From Planctomycetaceae bacterium (GTDB lineage: Bacteria; Planctomycetota; Planctomycetia; Pirellulales; UBA1268), in assembly GCA_947453375.1 (NCBI GenBank), contig CANGGT010000019.1, positions 1 through 33,908 on the forward strand: a DNA stretch of 33,908 nt, given 5' to 3'. Below, piece by piece: positions 8,698-16,758 of the stretch. The notes beneath the pieces are model-generated. The model made no database searches. It had not been told where the DNA came from and saw only the letters and a program-made list of their open reading frames with translations. A program made the translations under genes and the position numbers. Position 1 is the stretch's first letter; every line of letters begins with the position of its first letter.

Positions 8698-8932
8698 GGA
8701 GAGCTTCGAGGACGATGCGCCGCGACGTACGGCCCCCTCAGCGGAGCCGCTTCTGAACGACCGCGAGGGAATCTGGCAGACCGAGTATCGCCCCCCACCC
8801 TTGCCCCCCGCAAGGCTGATGCAACACTCCGGCTCCCGGTGACAACGCCTCTGGAAGCCGCTGTTTCTGGACACCCGCGCTCGACGCGGTCTATGCTCCT
8901 GCCAATCCCCAGTTCCCCGCAGGAGCCCTTCC
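8698..8932. promoter_or_regulatory. divergent intergenic spacer, likely promoter region for both flanking genes
   Basis: This 235 bp stretch separates the minus-strand SHD1 gene from the plus-strand oxidoreductase gene, so it should hold promoters for both. A perfect 6-bp inverted repeat (CCTTGC at 8799-8804, GCAAGG at 8810-8815) encloses a run of five C. On the minus strand TTGCGG and GATACT are about 18 bp apart and could be a weak -35/-10 pair. No clear plus-strand promoter was identified. Confidence 0.35.
8921..8925 (+). promoter_or_regulatory. Shine-Dalgarno AGGAG that fixes the GTG start at 8933
   Basis: AGGAG lies 7 nt before the GTG at 8933. This supports GTG as the real start, giving an N-terminus of about 24 residues ahead of the Tat motif. 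Confidence 0.7.
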
Positions 8933-10339
8933 GTGCGCCAAGAGCCCCGTTCCACCGAGCTTCCGACCACCCCGACCAGCCCTGCCGCCGACACACCCCG
9001 CGCGAGCCGGCGGACTTTTCTCAGGGGCTCGATCGCCGCGAGCACCGTCTTCAGCCTGCCGACCATCGTCCGCGCTGAGAACCGGGCGGAGAAGCTGCGG
9101 ATGGCGGTGATCGGCTGCGGCGGCCGTGGCGGCGGCAACCTCGACGCCGTCCTCGGCGAGCAGGTGGTGGCGGTGTGTGACGTCAACGCCAAGACGCTCG
9201 CCGGTGCCCTCGGCAAGGCGCCCGGCGCCAAGGGATTCGGCGACTACCGCCGGCTCTATGAGGAGCTCAAGCCCTCCGAGTATGACGCCGTCGTCGTCAG
9301 CACCACCGAACACACCCATGCCTTCGCGACGCTCCCGGCGCTCCGCGAGAAGAAGCACGTCTACTGCGAGAAGCCGCTGACGCACAACGTCCGCGAGGCC
9401 CGCGTCGTCACCGAGGCGGCAAAGCTGGCCGGCGTCGCCACGCAGATGGGGACGCAGATCCATGCCGACGCCAACTACCGGCGCGTCGTGGAGCTCGTGA
9501 AGGGGGGAGCGATCGGGAAGGTGAGCGACGTCCACTGCTGGGTCGGGCGGGCGTGGGGGCTGCAGTCGCCGGAGGATGCGAAGAAGTATGGCGACATCAT
9601 CGCCATCCAGGATCGCCCCGTCGGCTCGACGCCGATCCCCGAAGGGCTCGACTGGGATCTGTGGCTCGGCCCGGCCCCACTGCGCCCCTTCCACGAGGCC
9701 TACTGGCCGGGGCCGAAGTGGTATCGGTGGTGGGATTTCGGCAGCGGCACGATGTCCGACTTGGGGAGCCACTGGATCGATCTTCCCTTCTGGGCGCTCG
9801 ATCTCGATGCCCCGAAGACGGTCGAAGCGTTCGGGCCGCCCCCCCATCCGGAACTCGCCCCGGCGTCGATGCACGTGACGTACACCTACGGCGCCCGCGG
9901 CGAGCGTGCCCCTCTCTCGCTCACGTGGTATCAGGGGAAGGACAAGCCGCCGGCCTGGGAAGAGGGCTCGATCCCGCGCTGGGATTCCGGTTGCTTGTTT
10001 ATCGGCAGCCAAGGAAGCCTCCTTGCCGACTACGGCCGCCATCTCCTCCTCTTCGGCCCCGATGTCCGCGACTTCAAGCGGCCGGCCGAGTCGATCCCGC
10101 CGTCGCTTGGCCATCACGCCGAGTGGCTCCATGCCTGCAAGACCGGGGCGGCGACGACCTGCCCCTTTAGCTACTCCGGGCCTCTCACCGAGGCCAACCA
10201 CCTCGGCAACGTCGCCTACCGCTCGGGGAAGAAGCTCGAGTGGGACGCCGCCGCGATGAAGATCCCCAATGCCCCCGAGGCGGAGAAGTTCCTCACGCGC
10301 GAATACCGCAAGGGCTGGGAGTTTGACCGGATCGCCTGA
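8933..10339 (+). CDS. Tat-exported Gfo/Idh/MocA family oxidoreductase
   Basis: A 468-residue NAD(P)-dependent oxidoreductase of the Gfo/Idh/MocA family, which acts on sugars and sugar derivatives. The N-terminus carries a twin-arginine signal (SRRTFLRG at 25-32, followed by a hydrophobic stretch and IVRAEN), so the folded protein is probably exported with its cofactor. The Rossmann motif [11 protein letters not shown] is at 59-69. The family signature EKP, with its catalytic-region lysine, is at 146-148, followed by LTHN. The C-terminal half has the usual substrate-domain wording, such as [17 protein letters not shown]. The GTG start is supported by AGGAG 7 nt upstream. The downstream putative glycoside hydrolase starts 55 bp after this gene on the same strand, so the two are probably co-expressed in carbohydrate breakdown. 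The exact substrate is unknown. Confidence 0.92.
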   Translation: MRQEPRSTELPTTPTSPAADTPRASRRTFLRGSIAASTVFSLPTIVRAENRAEKLRMAVIGCGGRGGGNLDAVLGEQVVAVCDVNAKTLAGALGKAPGAKGFGDYRRLYEELKPSEYDAVVVSTTEHTHAFATLPALREKKHVYCEKPLTHNVREARVVTEAAKLAGVATQMGTQIHADANYRRVVELVKGGAIGKVSDVHCWVGRAWGLQSPEDAKKYGDIIAIQDRPVGSTPIPEGLDWDLWLGPAPLRPFHEAYWPGPKWYRWWDFGSGTMSDLGSHWIDLPFWALDLDAPKTVEAFGPPPHPELAPASMHVTYTYGARGERAPLSLTWYQGKDKPPAWEEGSIPRWDSGCLFIGSQGSLLADYGRHLLLFGPDVRDFKRPAESIPPSLGHHAEWLHACKTGAATTCPFSYSGPLTEANHLGNVAYRSGKKLEWDAAAMKIPNAPEAEKFLTREYRKGWEFDRIA

Positions 10340-10394
10340 TTCGCAGCGGCGGCCGCGTGGGCCGCTGTTACCACGAGCCCTGTCGGAGGCGCCC

Positions 10395-12614
10395 ATGATC
10401 TCCCCGTCGGACCTCCGGGCACGCTTGATCGGCGCGGCGGCGTGCGCCGTCGTCGTGCTTGGCGTCGCCACGATCGGCCATGCCGAGAAGGCTGGCGACG
10501 CTCTCTCGGGCGGAGCGATCGGGAAGGCCGACTGGCATCTCGATCCGTCGCCGTTCAAGGCGCGGGCGGTGCGATCGGCCGACGGGGCCACGCTCACGCT
10601 CGACAACGGCCTCATCCGCCGCGTCCTCCGCCTCGAGGAGGGCTGCGCCACCGTGGCACTTGACGATCTCGCGAGCGATCGCAGCCTTCTCCGCGCCGTG
10701 GGCCCCGAGGCCCTGGTGACGATCGACGGCGTCGAGCATCGGATCGGCGGGCTCGTCGGCCAGCCGAACCGGGCGTTCCTCCTCCCCGCTTGGCTCGCCG
10801 CGATGTCGGCCGATCGGGAGGCCCTCCGTCTCACCGGGATCGAAACCGGCGTCACCGTCGAGCGCTTTCCCTGGAAGCGTTCCCGGCATCATGCGCCTGG
10901 CGCCGCCTGGCCGCCGCCGGGGGTGTCGGCCCGCCTCGACTTCGCCCCCGCAGGCGACGATCCCCCCTTCACGGTCAGCGTTCACTACGAACTCTACGAC
11001 GGTCTCCCCGCCTTCTCGAAGTGGATCGTGGTCTCGAATCGCTCGGCACGGCCGCTCACCGTCGACCGTTTCACCGCCGAACACCTGGCGATCGTCGAGC
11101 CTTCGAATCCGGTCGATGACGCACCGGGGGTCATCCTTCCCCACCCCGACGCGCTCCATATCGAGACCGACCAGGCCTTCGGCGGCTTCGGCCACGAGCA
11201 TGCCTGCCGCCATGCCGTCCGCTGGAAGGAAGACCCGGCCTTCGGCACGCAAGTCAACTACGAGAAGAAGATGCCCTGCCTCCTCGAGGTGGGCCCGTTC
11301 CGCGGGCCGGCCCAGGAGGTGGCGCCGGGGGAATCGTTCGAGAGCTTCCGGGCCTTCGTCCTTATCCACGATTCCACCGACCGGGAGCGGCGTGGGCTGG
11401 CGGTGCGGAGATTCAAGCGCACCCTGGCGCCGTGGGCGACGGAAAACCCGCTCATGCACCACCTCCTCGACTCCCGCCCCGAAGCGGTGCGGCGGGCGAT
11501 CGATGAGGCAGCCGAGGTCGGCTTCGAGATGGTGATCCTCTCCTTCGGCTCGGGCTTCGATGCCGAGAACGAGTCGGCCGACCACCTCGCCCGCTTCAAA
11601 GCCCTGTCCGACCACGCCCGCACGCGTGGCATCGATCTTGGCGCCTATTCCCTCCTCTCGAGCCGGCAGATCGGCGGCGGGAACGACGTCGTCCCTGCCC
11701 CCGGCGAGAAAACGACCTTCGGCCACGCTCCGGCCCTGACCAGCCCGTGGGGCCTCGACTACTTCCGCAAGCTCGAGAAGCTCTACGACACGACCGGATT
11801 CACCGTCCTCGAACACGACGGCTCCTATCCCGGCGATTGGGACGTCACGCCCCGGCCGCCGCTCCAGCGCGGCCTCGACGACTCCCAATGGGCGCAGTGG
11901 CGGATCATCCGCGACTGGTATCGGTGGTGTCGGGAGCACGGCGTCTATCTCAATGTTCCCGACCACTACTTTCTCGCCGGCTCGAACAAATGCGGCATGG
12001 GCTACCGGGAGACGAACTGGTCGCTCCCCCGGGCCGAGCAGGTGATCCACACCCGCCAGAACATTTTCGACGGCACCTGGGAGCGGACACCCTCGATGGG
12101 ATGGATGTTCGTGCCGCTGGCGGAGTACCACGGCGGCGGCGCTGCGGCGACCGTTCAGCCGCTCGCCGAACATCTCGATCACTACCGGCGGATGATGGAA
12201 TCGAACCTCGCCCTCGGCGTGCAGGCCTGCTACCGCGGCCCGCGGCTCTACGACACCGACGCGACGCGCGAGATGGTCCGGGAACAGGTCGCCTGGTACA
12301 AGGCCCACCGCGACATCCTCGAAAGCGACGTCCTCCACCTCCGCCGCGCCGACGGCCGCGACTGGGACGGCATGCTCCATGTCAATCCACGGCTCGACGA
12401 GCGTGCGCTGCTGGCCGTCTTCAATCCGCTCGATGAGCCGATCGAGCGGACGATCCCGGTGCCCCTCTACTACGCCGGTCTCGAAGGCTCGTGCCTGGCA
12501 AGCCGGGGCGGCGCGGAGGCCGAGCGCCTGCCGCTGGATCGCTTCAGCCGCGCCGAGGTGACGCTCACGATCCCCGCCGGTGGGATGGCGTGGGTGGTGT
12601 TCCGGGCGGAGTGA
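10395..12614 (+). CDS. secreted putative glycoside hydrolase (alpha-galactosidase-like)
   Basis: A 739-residue exported protein with a signal peptide (hydrophobic stretch at about 15-26, then GHAEK). The layout resembles clan D alpha-galactosidase-like enzymes: an N-terminal beta-sandwich (about 35-345), a central TIM barrel (about 350-640) and a small C-terminal beta domain. EHDGSYPGDWD begins at residue 473; Asp475 sits on a strand end where clan D enzymes carry the nucleophile. Other typical wording is DTDATREMV, WYKAHRDIL and GRDWDGMLHVNP. The motif is not the classical KWD, so the exact family and sugar specificity are uncertain. The start ATG at 10395 has GGAGG at 10385-10389, five nucleotides upstream. 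It follows the oxidoreductase gene by 55 bp and ends 13 bp from a convergent glyoxalase-fold gene. Confidence 0.7.
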   Translation: MISPSDLRARLIGAAACAVVVLGVATIGHAEKAGDALSGGAIGKADWHLDPSPFKARAVRSADGATLTLDNGLIRRVLRLEEGCATVALDDLASDRSLLRAVGPEALVTIDGVEHRIGGLVGQPNRAFLLPAWLAAMSADREALRLTGIETGVTVERFPWKRSRHHAPGAAWPPPGVSARLDFAPAGDDPPFTVSVHYELYDGLPAFSKWIVVSNRSARPLTVDRFTAEHLAIVEPSNPVDDAPGVILPHPDALHIETDQAFGGFGHEHACRHAVRWKEDPAFGTQVNYEKKMPCLLEVGPFRGPAQEVAPGESFESFRAFVLIHDSTDRERRGLAVRRFKRTLAPWATENPLMHHLLDSRPEAVRRAIDEAAEVGFEMVILSFGSGFDAENESADHLARFKALSDHARTRGIDLGAYSLLSSRQIGGGNDVVPAPGEKTTFGHAPALTSPWGLDYFRKLEKLYDTTGFTVLEHDGSYPGDWDVTPRPPLQRGLDDSQWAQWRIIRDWYRWCREHGVYLNVPDHYFLAGSNKCGMGYRETNWSLPRAEQVIHTRQNIFDGTWERTPSMGWMFVPLAEYHGGGAAATVQPLAEHLDHYRRMMESNLALGVQACYRGPRLYDTDATREMVREQVAWYKAHRDILESDVLHLRRADGRDWDGMLHVNPRLDERALLAVFNPLDEPIERTIPVPLYYAGLEGSCLASRGGAEAERLPLDRFSRAEVTLTIPAGGMAWVVFRAE

Positions 12615-12627
12615 GCCGCCCGCAGCG

Positions 12628-12999
12628 TCACACGCCGGTGGGCGCGGCGGTCCAGAACGTGAGTCGGTTGGCAAACGGGTCGTGGATCGTCATTTCGCAG
12701 GCGCCCCAGTCCTGATCGTGCCAGCCGGGACGCGCATTCCCGTAGCCCTTGGCGTTGAGCGTCGCGCACAGGGCACGGACATCCGCGACCTCGATCCGCA
12801 CCCGGGCCCCCGGGGCGCAGTCGCCGAAGTGCTCGGAGAGATGAATCCGGCAGTTTCCCTGCGAGATCCCCATGTAGAGCGGCATCCCCGGCTCGAAGCG
12901 GTGTTCGAAGTCGACGGTGAAGCCGAGGAAATCGACGTAAAACTCCTTCGCCTTCACCTCGTCGAAGCTGCGAAGGATCGGCACGGCTGGCTGAAACAT
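12628..12999 (-). CDS. glyoxalase/bleomycin-resistance superfamily protein
   Basis: A 123-residue single-domain protein of the vicinal-oxygen-chelate fold. The N-terminus (PILRSFDEVKAKEFYVDFLGF) and the end (MTIHDPFANRLTFW) are typical of the small glyoxalase superfamily proteins often named bleomycin-resistance-like. Candidate metal or ligand residues are in CRIHLSEH and RIEVADV, but family members differ widely in chemistry and many are of unknown function. The ATG at 12999 is chosen because a GGAG (minus strand, 13007-13010) lies 7 nt upstream; the longer open frame would need a TTG. It lies 46 bp after the end of the acyltransferase-ligase gene on the same strand, so it may be its downstream partner in an operon. 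It is convergent with the glycoside hydrolase gene. Confidence 0.88.
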   Translation of the reverse strand: MFQPAVPILRSFDEVKAKEFYVDFLGFTVDFEHRFEPGMPLYMGISQGNCRIHLSEHFGDCAPGARVRIEVADVRALCATLNAKGYGNARPGWHDQDWGACEMTIHDPFANRLTFWTAAPTGV

Positions 13000-13045
13000 C
13001 GAGAGTCTCCCGTAGGCCCGGAGAAGCCCGGGGGGTTCTTCCAAA

Positions 13046-15697
13046 TCACTCGGAGGGCGTCTGCCCCTCCGTCACCATCCGCCTGAGTTCCTTGTAGTCG
13101 GTCTTCCCCGTCCCGAGGACGGGGATCTTTTCAAGCTGGCGGACTTCGTCGAGGCGCATGACGCCACGGAGGCCGTCCTCGAGGAGGATCTGACCTGCCT
13201 CGCGGAGCGTGAGGGGGAAGGTGGTGAAGAGGGTGATGTGGCGGCCGCCGGGCGTTTCGATCCCCTCCACCGCAACTTTCGGGCCGTTTTCGTCGGCTGG
13301 AGAGCGCTTTGAAAAAGGCTCCTCGAGCGCCGGCAGCGAGATCATCTCCCCACCCGCCTTGAGGAACCGCTTCAGCCGCCCCTTGAAGGCGAGCCAGTTG
13401 TCGGCGTCGGCAACGACGAGATCGCCGGTGCGGTACCACTGTCGCCCTTCGAGCTCGACAAAGGGAGAAGGCCCATCGTGATTGAGATACCCGGAGAAGA
13501 TCGACGGCCCCGAGGCGAGGAGCATCCCCGTCTCCCCCGTGGCCACCGGCTCGCCCGAATCGACGTCGACGACGCGGATGTCGACGTTCCGCACCGGCCG
13601 GCCGATGAATCCCCGGCGCCGATCGGCGACCCGGTTGGCCGCGAGGACGGGAGAGCACTCGGTGATCCCGTAGCCCTCGAGGATCACCGCCTCGGGGGCG
13701 AGGGCTTCGGTGCGCTCGAAGACCGCATCGGGGCACTTCTCGGCCCCGGCGATGATCCGCCGCAGGCTCTTCAAATCCCCCTCCTTGCTCACCGAGAGGA
13801 TGTAAGAGAGGAACGTCGGCGTCGTGAACAGCATCGTCGGCCGAAAGGCCCGGATCGTCTGCACGAGCCCACGGGCATCGGTCGGATCGGCGTGGCGAAT
13901 GCTGCGGATGCCGGTAAGGTGGGGAAGGAGGACGTTGCCGGTGAGCCCGAAGCTGTGGAACGGCGGGAGGAAGCCGAGGAGCGAATCGGCCGCCGTCACC
14001 TCGAGGACCTCGAGGGAGTCTGCGATGTTCGTGATCAGGTTGGTGTGCGAGAGGGGAACGGTCTTCGGCGCGCTCTCCGATCCCGACGTGAACAGGAACA
14101 CCGCCGGCTCGTCGGGATCCTGCTTGGGGAGCCCGCGGAGGATCGCCCCGGAATTGAGGATCGTGCCGAGGAGCGTCGAGAGCTGCTCTCCCTTCCCGAT
14201 CCCGCCGCGGATCGTCTCGAGGTATTCATAGGACGCCCCGGGCACTTCGATCCCGAGCCGGTCGATGAGCTTTCTCGAGGTGACGATCCGCCTCGTGTCG
14301 GTCACCTTGACGCCGTGGGCGAGATTCGACGGGCCAGTCGTCCAGTTCATCATCACCGGCGTCTTGCCCGCCAAGTGAAGGGCGAAGAAGACGATGTCGG
14401 CGGCGACGCTCGCCGGCAGCATCACGCCGACATGCTTCTCAGGCCACGCCGCGAACCGGCGCGCCATGAGGCTCGCCCCGACGAGGAGCCGGCGCGACGG
14501 GAGCACCCCGGAGATCCGATCGGCGACGGCGGGCTCCGTCGGGGCCACGAGCGCCCGGCGCACGAACGCCTCGGCGACGGTGCCGGCGAGCACCGCCGGC
14601 GCATCGGTCGATCGTGGCGGCGCGAACCAGGCCGCCGGCACAGGGATCGCCTCCTCCTTCTCGTCGCCGGCGAGCTTGCCGTCGGCGAGGGCCCACAGCT
14701 CGCCGAGCGTGTTGAGGACCGACGCGTTGTGGAAACCGAACTGCTGCTCGACTTTGAGCGTGGCATCCATCCGATCGAGGCTATCCATTCCGAGGGCCTC
14801 GAGCGTCGTGTCGAAGACGATCTCGCGGGGATCGAGCTCGCGGCCGAGATGCCCCTGGACGAGATCGTTGACCAGCCGAATCGTCTTCGGATCGATCGTC
14901 GCCGGGTCGATCACCGGGAGCGAGGCGCCGGCGGCGTAGTGCCCCTCGGCAGGGCCGAAGAAGTGGCTGTAGCGCACGAAGGCGGGCTGCTGCGGGCCAT
15001 CGACGTTGTACCAGCCCTCGAGGAAGGCATTCGTCTGCTCGCGTGACGCCTTGGGGAGCGCCCCCTTGGGAAGCACCTCGACATGGATCGTCACCTTCCG
15101 CCGCGGCAGGAAGACCAGGAACGCCGCCAGGGCCCAGCCGAGATTGCGGAGGATCGTCGGCACGAGGCTCGGCGGAGCGCCGGTGGCGGCGCAGCCGAAG
15201 CTGCTTCCCCACAACCCGCGCGTCCGCACGAGGACGACGTTGAGATCGGGGCGGCGCGAGAGGAGCTCATGAACGGCGCGGGCCGAGCCGACCACCTCGG
15301 CATTGCCGCGCTGGAGTCGCCCGGAGGGATAAATCAAAAAGCTGTCACCGCAGCCGATCCGCGCGACGACGGCGTCGATCATCTCGAGGGTCTTGGCTTG
15401 GGCGTCGCGGCTTTGGGCGGAGAGGTCGGGCACCTCGAACGCATCGACCATCGCCATCAGCGGCCGCAGCGGCGCGAGCCGGTAGATGCCGCTGAAGACG
15501 AGGGGGCGCAGCGCCTTCCCGAGCCGGAGGTGGGAAAGGACCAGCGGCGGATCGACGTAGGCGGGATGGTTGGGGAGGACGAGGGTCGGGCCCGAAAGCG
15601 CCGCAAGGCCGTCGGCCCCCTCCACCGTGACCCGATAGCGGAGCCACAAAAGAATCCCCGAGATCGTCCAGAAAAGCCGGTTGAGCAGGAGTTTCAT
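13046..15697 (-). CDS. acyltransferase-ACP-AMP-dependent acyl ligase fusion (Aas-like)
   Basis: An 883-residue three-domain protein. Residues 1-230 form a PlsC-type acyltransferase, with the H-x4-D motif NHPAYVD at 43-49 and a second block at IYPSGRLQRG (122-131). Residues about 265-340 form an acyl-carrier domain with the phosphopantetheine serine in GMDSL (Ser306). Residues about 370-880 are an AMP-forming acyl ligase with LFTSGSESAPKTVPLSH at 535-551, YGITECSP at 676-683, YRTGD at 755-759 and the C-terminal lysine K865 in GTGKTDYKEL. The arrangement resembles E. coli Aas (2-acylglycerophosphoethanolamine acyltransferase/acyl-ACP synthetase) with its own carrier domain. A role in lysophospholipid re-acylation or fatty-acid recycling is inferred. 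The first 20 residues are hydrophobic, consistent with membrane association. The ATG follows a small hairpin. Confidence 0.9.
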   Translation of the reverse strand: MKLLLNRLFWTISGILLWLRYRVTVEGADGLAALSGPTLVLPNHPAYVDPPLVLSHLRLGKALRPLVFSGIYRLAPLRPLMAMVDAFEVPDLSAQSRDAQAKTLEMIDAVVARIGCGDSFLIYPSGRLQRGNAEVVGSARAVHELLSRRPDLNVVLVRTRGLWGSSFGCAATGAPPSLVPTILRNLGWALAAFLVFLPRRKVTIHVEVLPKGALPKASREQTNAFLEGWYNVDGPQQPAFVRYSHFFGPAEGHYAAGASLPVIDPATIDPKTIRLVNDLVQGHLGRELDPREIVFDTTLEALGMDSLDRMDATLKVEQQFGFHNASVLNTLGELWALADGKLAGDEKEEAIPVPAAWFAPPRSTDAPAVLAGTVAEAFVRRALVAPTEPAVADRISGVLPSRRLLVGASLMARRFAAWPEKHVGVMLPASVAADIVFFALHLAGKTPVMMNWTTGPSNLAHGVKVTDTRRIVTSRKLIDRLGIEVPGASYEYLETIRGGIGKGEQLSTLLGTILNSGAILRGLPKQDPDEPAVFLFTSGSESAPKTVPLSHTNLITNIADSLEVLEVTAADSLLGFLPPFHSFGLTGNVLLPHLTGIRSIRHADPTDARGLVQTIRAFRPTMLFTTPTFLSYILSVSKEGDLKSLRRIIAGAEKCPDAVFERTEALAPEAVILEGYGITECSPVLAANRVADRRRGFIGRPVRNVDIRVVDVDSGEPVATGETGMLLASGPSIFSGYLNHDGPSPFVELEGRQWYRTGDLVVADADNWLAFKGRLKRFLKAGGEMISLPALEEPFSKRSPADENGPKVAVEGIETPGGRHITLFTTFPLTLREAGQILLEDGLRGVMRLDEVRQLEKIPVLGTGKTDYKELRRMVTEGQTPSE

Positions 15698-15712
15698 AGG
15701 TGGCTTCCACCT
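15698..15712 (-). other. hairpin directly upstream of the acyltransferase-ligase start codon
   Basis: A perfect inverted repeat, AGGTGG-CTT-CCACCT, ends at the base next to the start codon. On the minus-strand transcript it partly covers the GGAGG Shine-Dalgarno (positions 15710-15714), so it could lower translation unless opened. This is a structural observation only. Confidence 0.4.
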
Positions 15713-15816
15713 CCCTTCGATGATCTCTGGGGCGACCCCCGGCGGGGAATGTCACGCGGCCGACGTTCCCGCCCCGTCACGTCTCCCACCGTAGCGGTCT
15801 GGTAGGATCGGACGCC

Positions 15817-16758
15817 ATGGTCGTTTCCGTCAAACAGCTCGAAAAACACTACGGCCCCAACCGGGCCCTGGGGGGGGTGAGCCTCGACGTGGAGCCGGCC
15901 ACGCTCTTTGGCCTCCTCGGCCAGAACGGCGCGGGAAAAACGACGCTCATCAAGATTCTCCTCGGCCTGGTCGCACCGACGGCGGGAGAGGCTTCCCTCC
16001 TCGGCCAGCCGGTCGGAACCTTCTCCGCCCGCCGCGAGGTCGGCTACCTGCCGGAGGACCACCGCCTCCCCGAATACCACACGAGCACGAGCCTCCTCGA
16101 TCTCTACGGCGCCCTTCAGGGGATCCCCCGCCGCGAGCGTCGGCAGCGCGCCGCCGAGCTCCTCGACCTCCTCGGCCTCGGCGGGAGGGAGAAGCTCCGC
16201 ATCCGCGGCTACTCCAAGGGGATGAAGCAGCGGCTCGGCCTCGCCCAGGCTCTCCTCCACAGTCCCCGCGTCCTGTTCCTCGACGAGCCGACCGACGGCG
16301 TCGATCCGGTGGGGCGGAAGGAGATCCGCGATCTCCTCCTCGAAGAACGCCGTCGCGGGGTGACGGTGTTCATCAACAGCCATCTCCTCGGCGAGGTGGA
16401 GCAACTCTGCGACCGGGTGGCGATCCTCCGCAAGGGGAAGCTGATGGTCACCGGCACCGTCGCCGACCTCACCCGGCAGAAGGCGAGCTGGCTGATCGCC
16501 TTCGATCGCGAGCTGCCGGCGTCGTTCCGCTTCCCCGGCGCGAGCATCGAGGCGGTCGAAGGGGGGAGCCGGCTCCGGGTCAGCCTCGCCCCTGCCGATG
16601 GCCCCGGCCCCGCACCGGCAGCCGATGCACCGGAAGGAATCGACCGGTTTGTTGCTGCGGCCAACGCAGCGGGCTTGAGGCTCCGACATCTCGAACGCGA
16701 ACGGGCCACGCTCGAGGACCTCTACCTGGCGATCGCCGACGGCGGAGGGACACCGTGA
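15817..16758 (+). CDS. ABC-2 type transporter ATP-binding protein
   Basis: A 313-residue ATPase that powers the membrane partner encoded directly downstream. The Walker A motif GQNGAGKTT is at 35-43, the signature region is YSKGMKQRL at 132-140, Walker B is VLFLDEP at 152-158 followed by TDGVDP, and the switch histidine lies in INSHLL. The YSKGM form of the signature and the YLPED stretch at 78-82 are usual in ABC-2 exporters of the gliding/copper-type (GldA/NosF-like) groups. The C-terminal 80 residues form a small regulatory-type domain with a Pro/Ala/Gly-rich linker. It is divergent from the acyltransferase-ligase gene, with 119 bp between. The stop overlaps the start of the permease gene by four bases (GTGA), which suggests translational coupling. 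The substrate is unknown. Confidence 0.95.
   Translation: MVVSVKQLEKHYGPNRALGGVSLDVEPATLFGLLGQNGAGKTTLIKILLGLVAPTAGEASLLGQPVGTFSARREVGYLPEDHRLPEYHTSTSLLDLYGALQGIPRRERRQRAAELLDLLGLGGREKLRIRGYSKGMKQRLGLAQALLHSPRVLFLDEPTDGVDPVGRKEIRDLLLEERRRGVTVFINSHLLGEVEQLCDRVAILRKGKLMVTGTVADLTRQKASWLIAFDRELPASFRFPGASIEAVEGGSRLRVSLAPADGPGPAPAADAPEGIDRFVAAANAAGLRLRHLERERATLEDLYLAIADGGGTP

Noticed and set aside
8799-8815. A 6-bp hairpin with a C-run loop considered as a terminator
   Set aside because: It lies between divergent genes where no terminator is expected and has no T-run; kept only as part of the spacer description.
8891-10855. A 654-codon minus-strand frame opposite the Gfo/Idh/MocA gene
   Set aside because: It overlaps two plus-strand genes with clear motifs and Shine-Dalgarno sites; composition is typical of a shadow.
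10368-12674. A 768-codon minus-strand frame opposite the glycoside hydrolase gene
   Set aside because: In the same codon register as the real gene and without any family signature.
13478-15046. A 522-codon plus-strand frame opposite the acyltransferase-ligase gene
   Set aside because: Arg/Asp/Glu-rich shadow; the other strand has all motifs of three domains.
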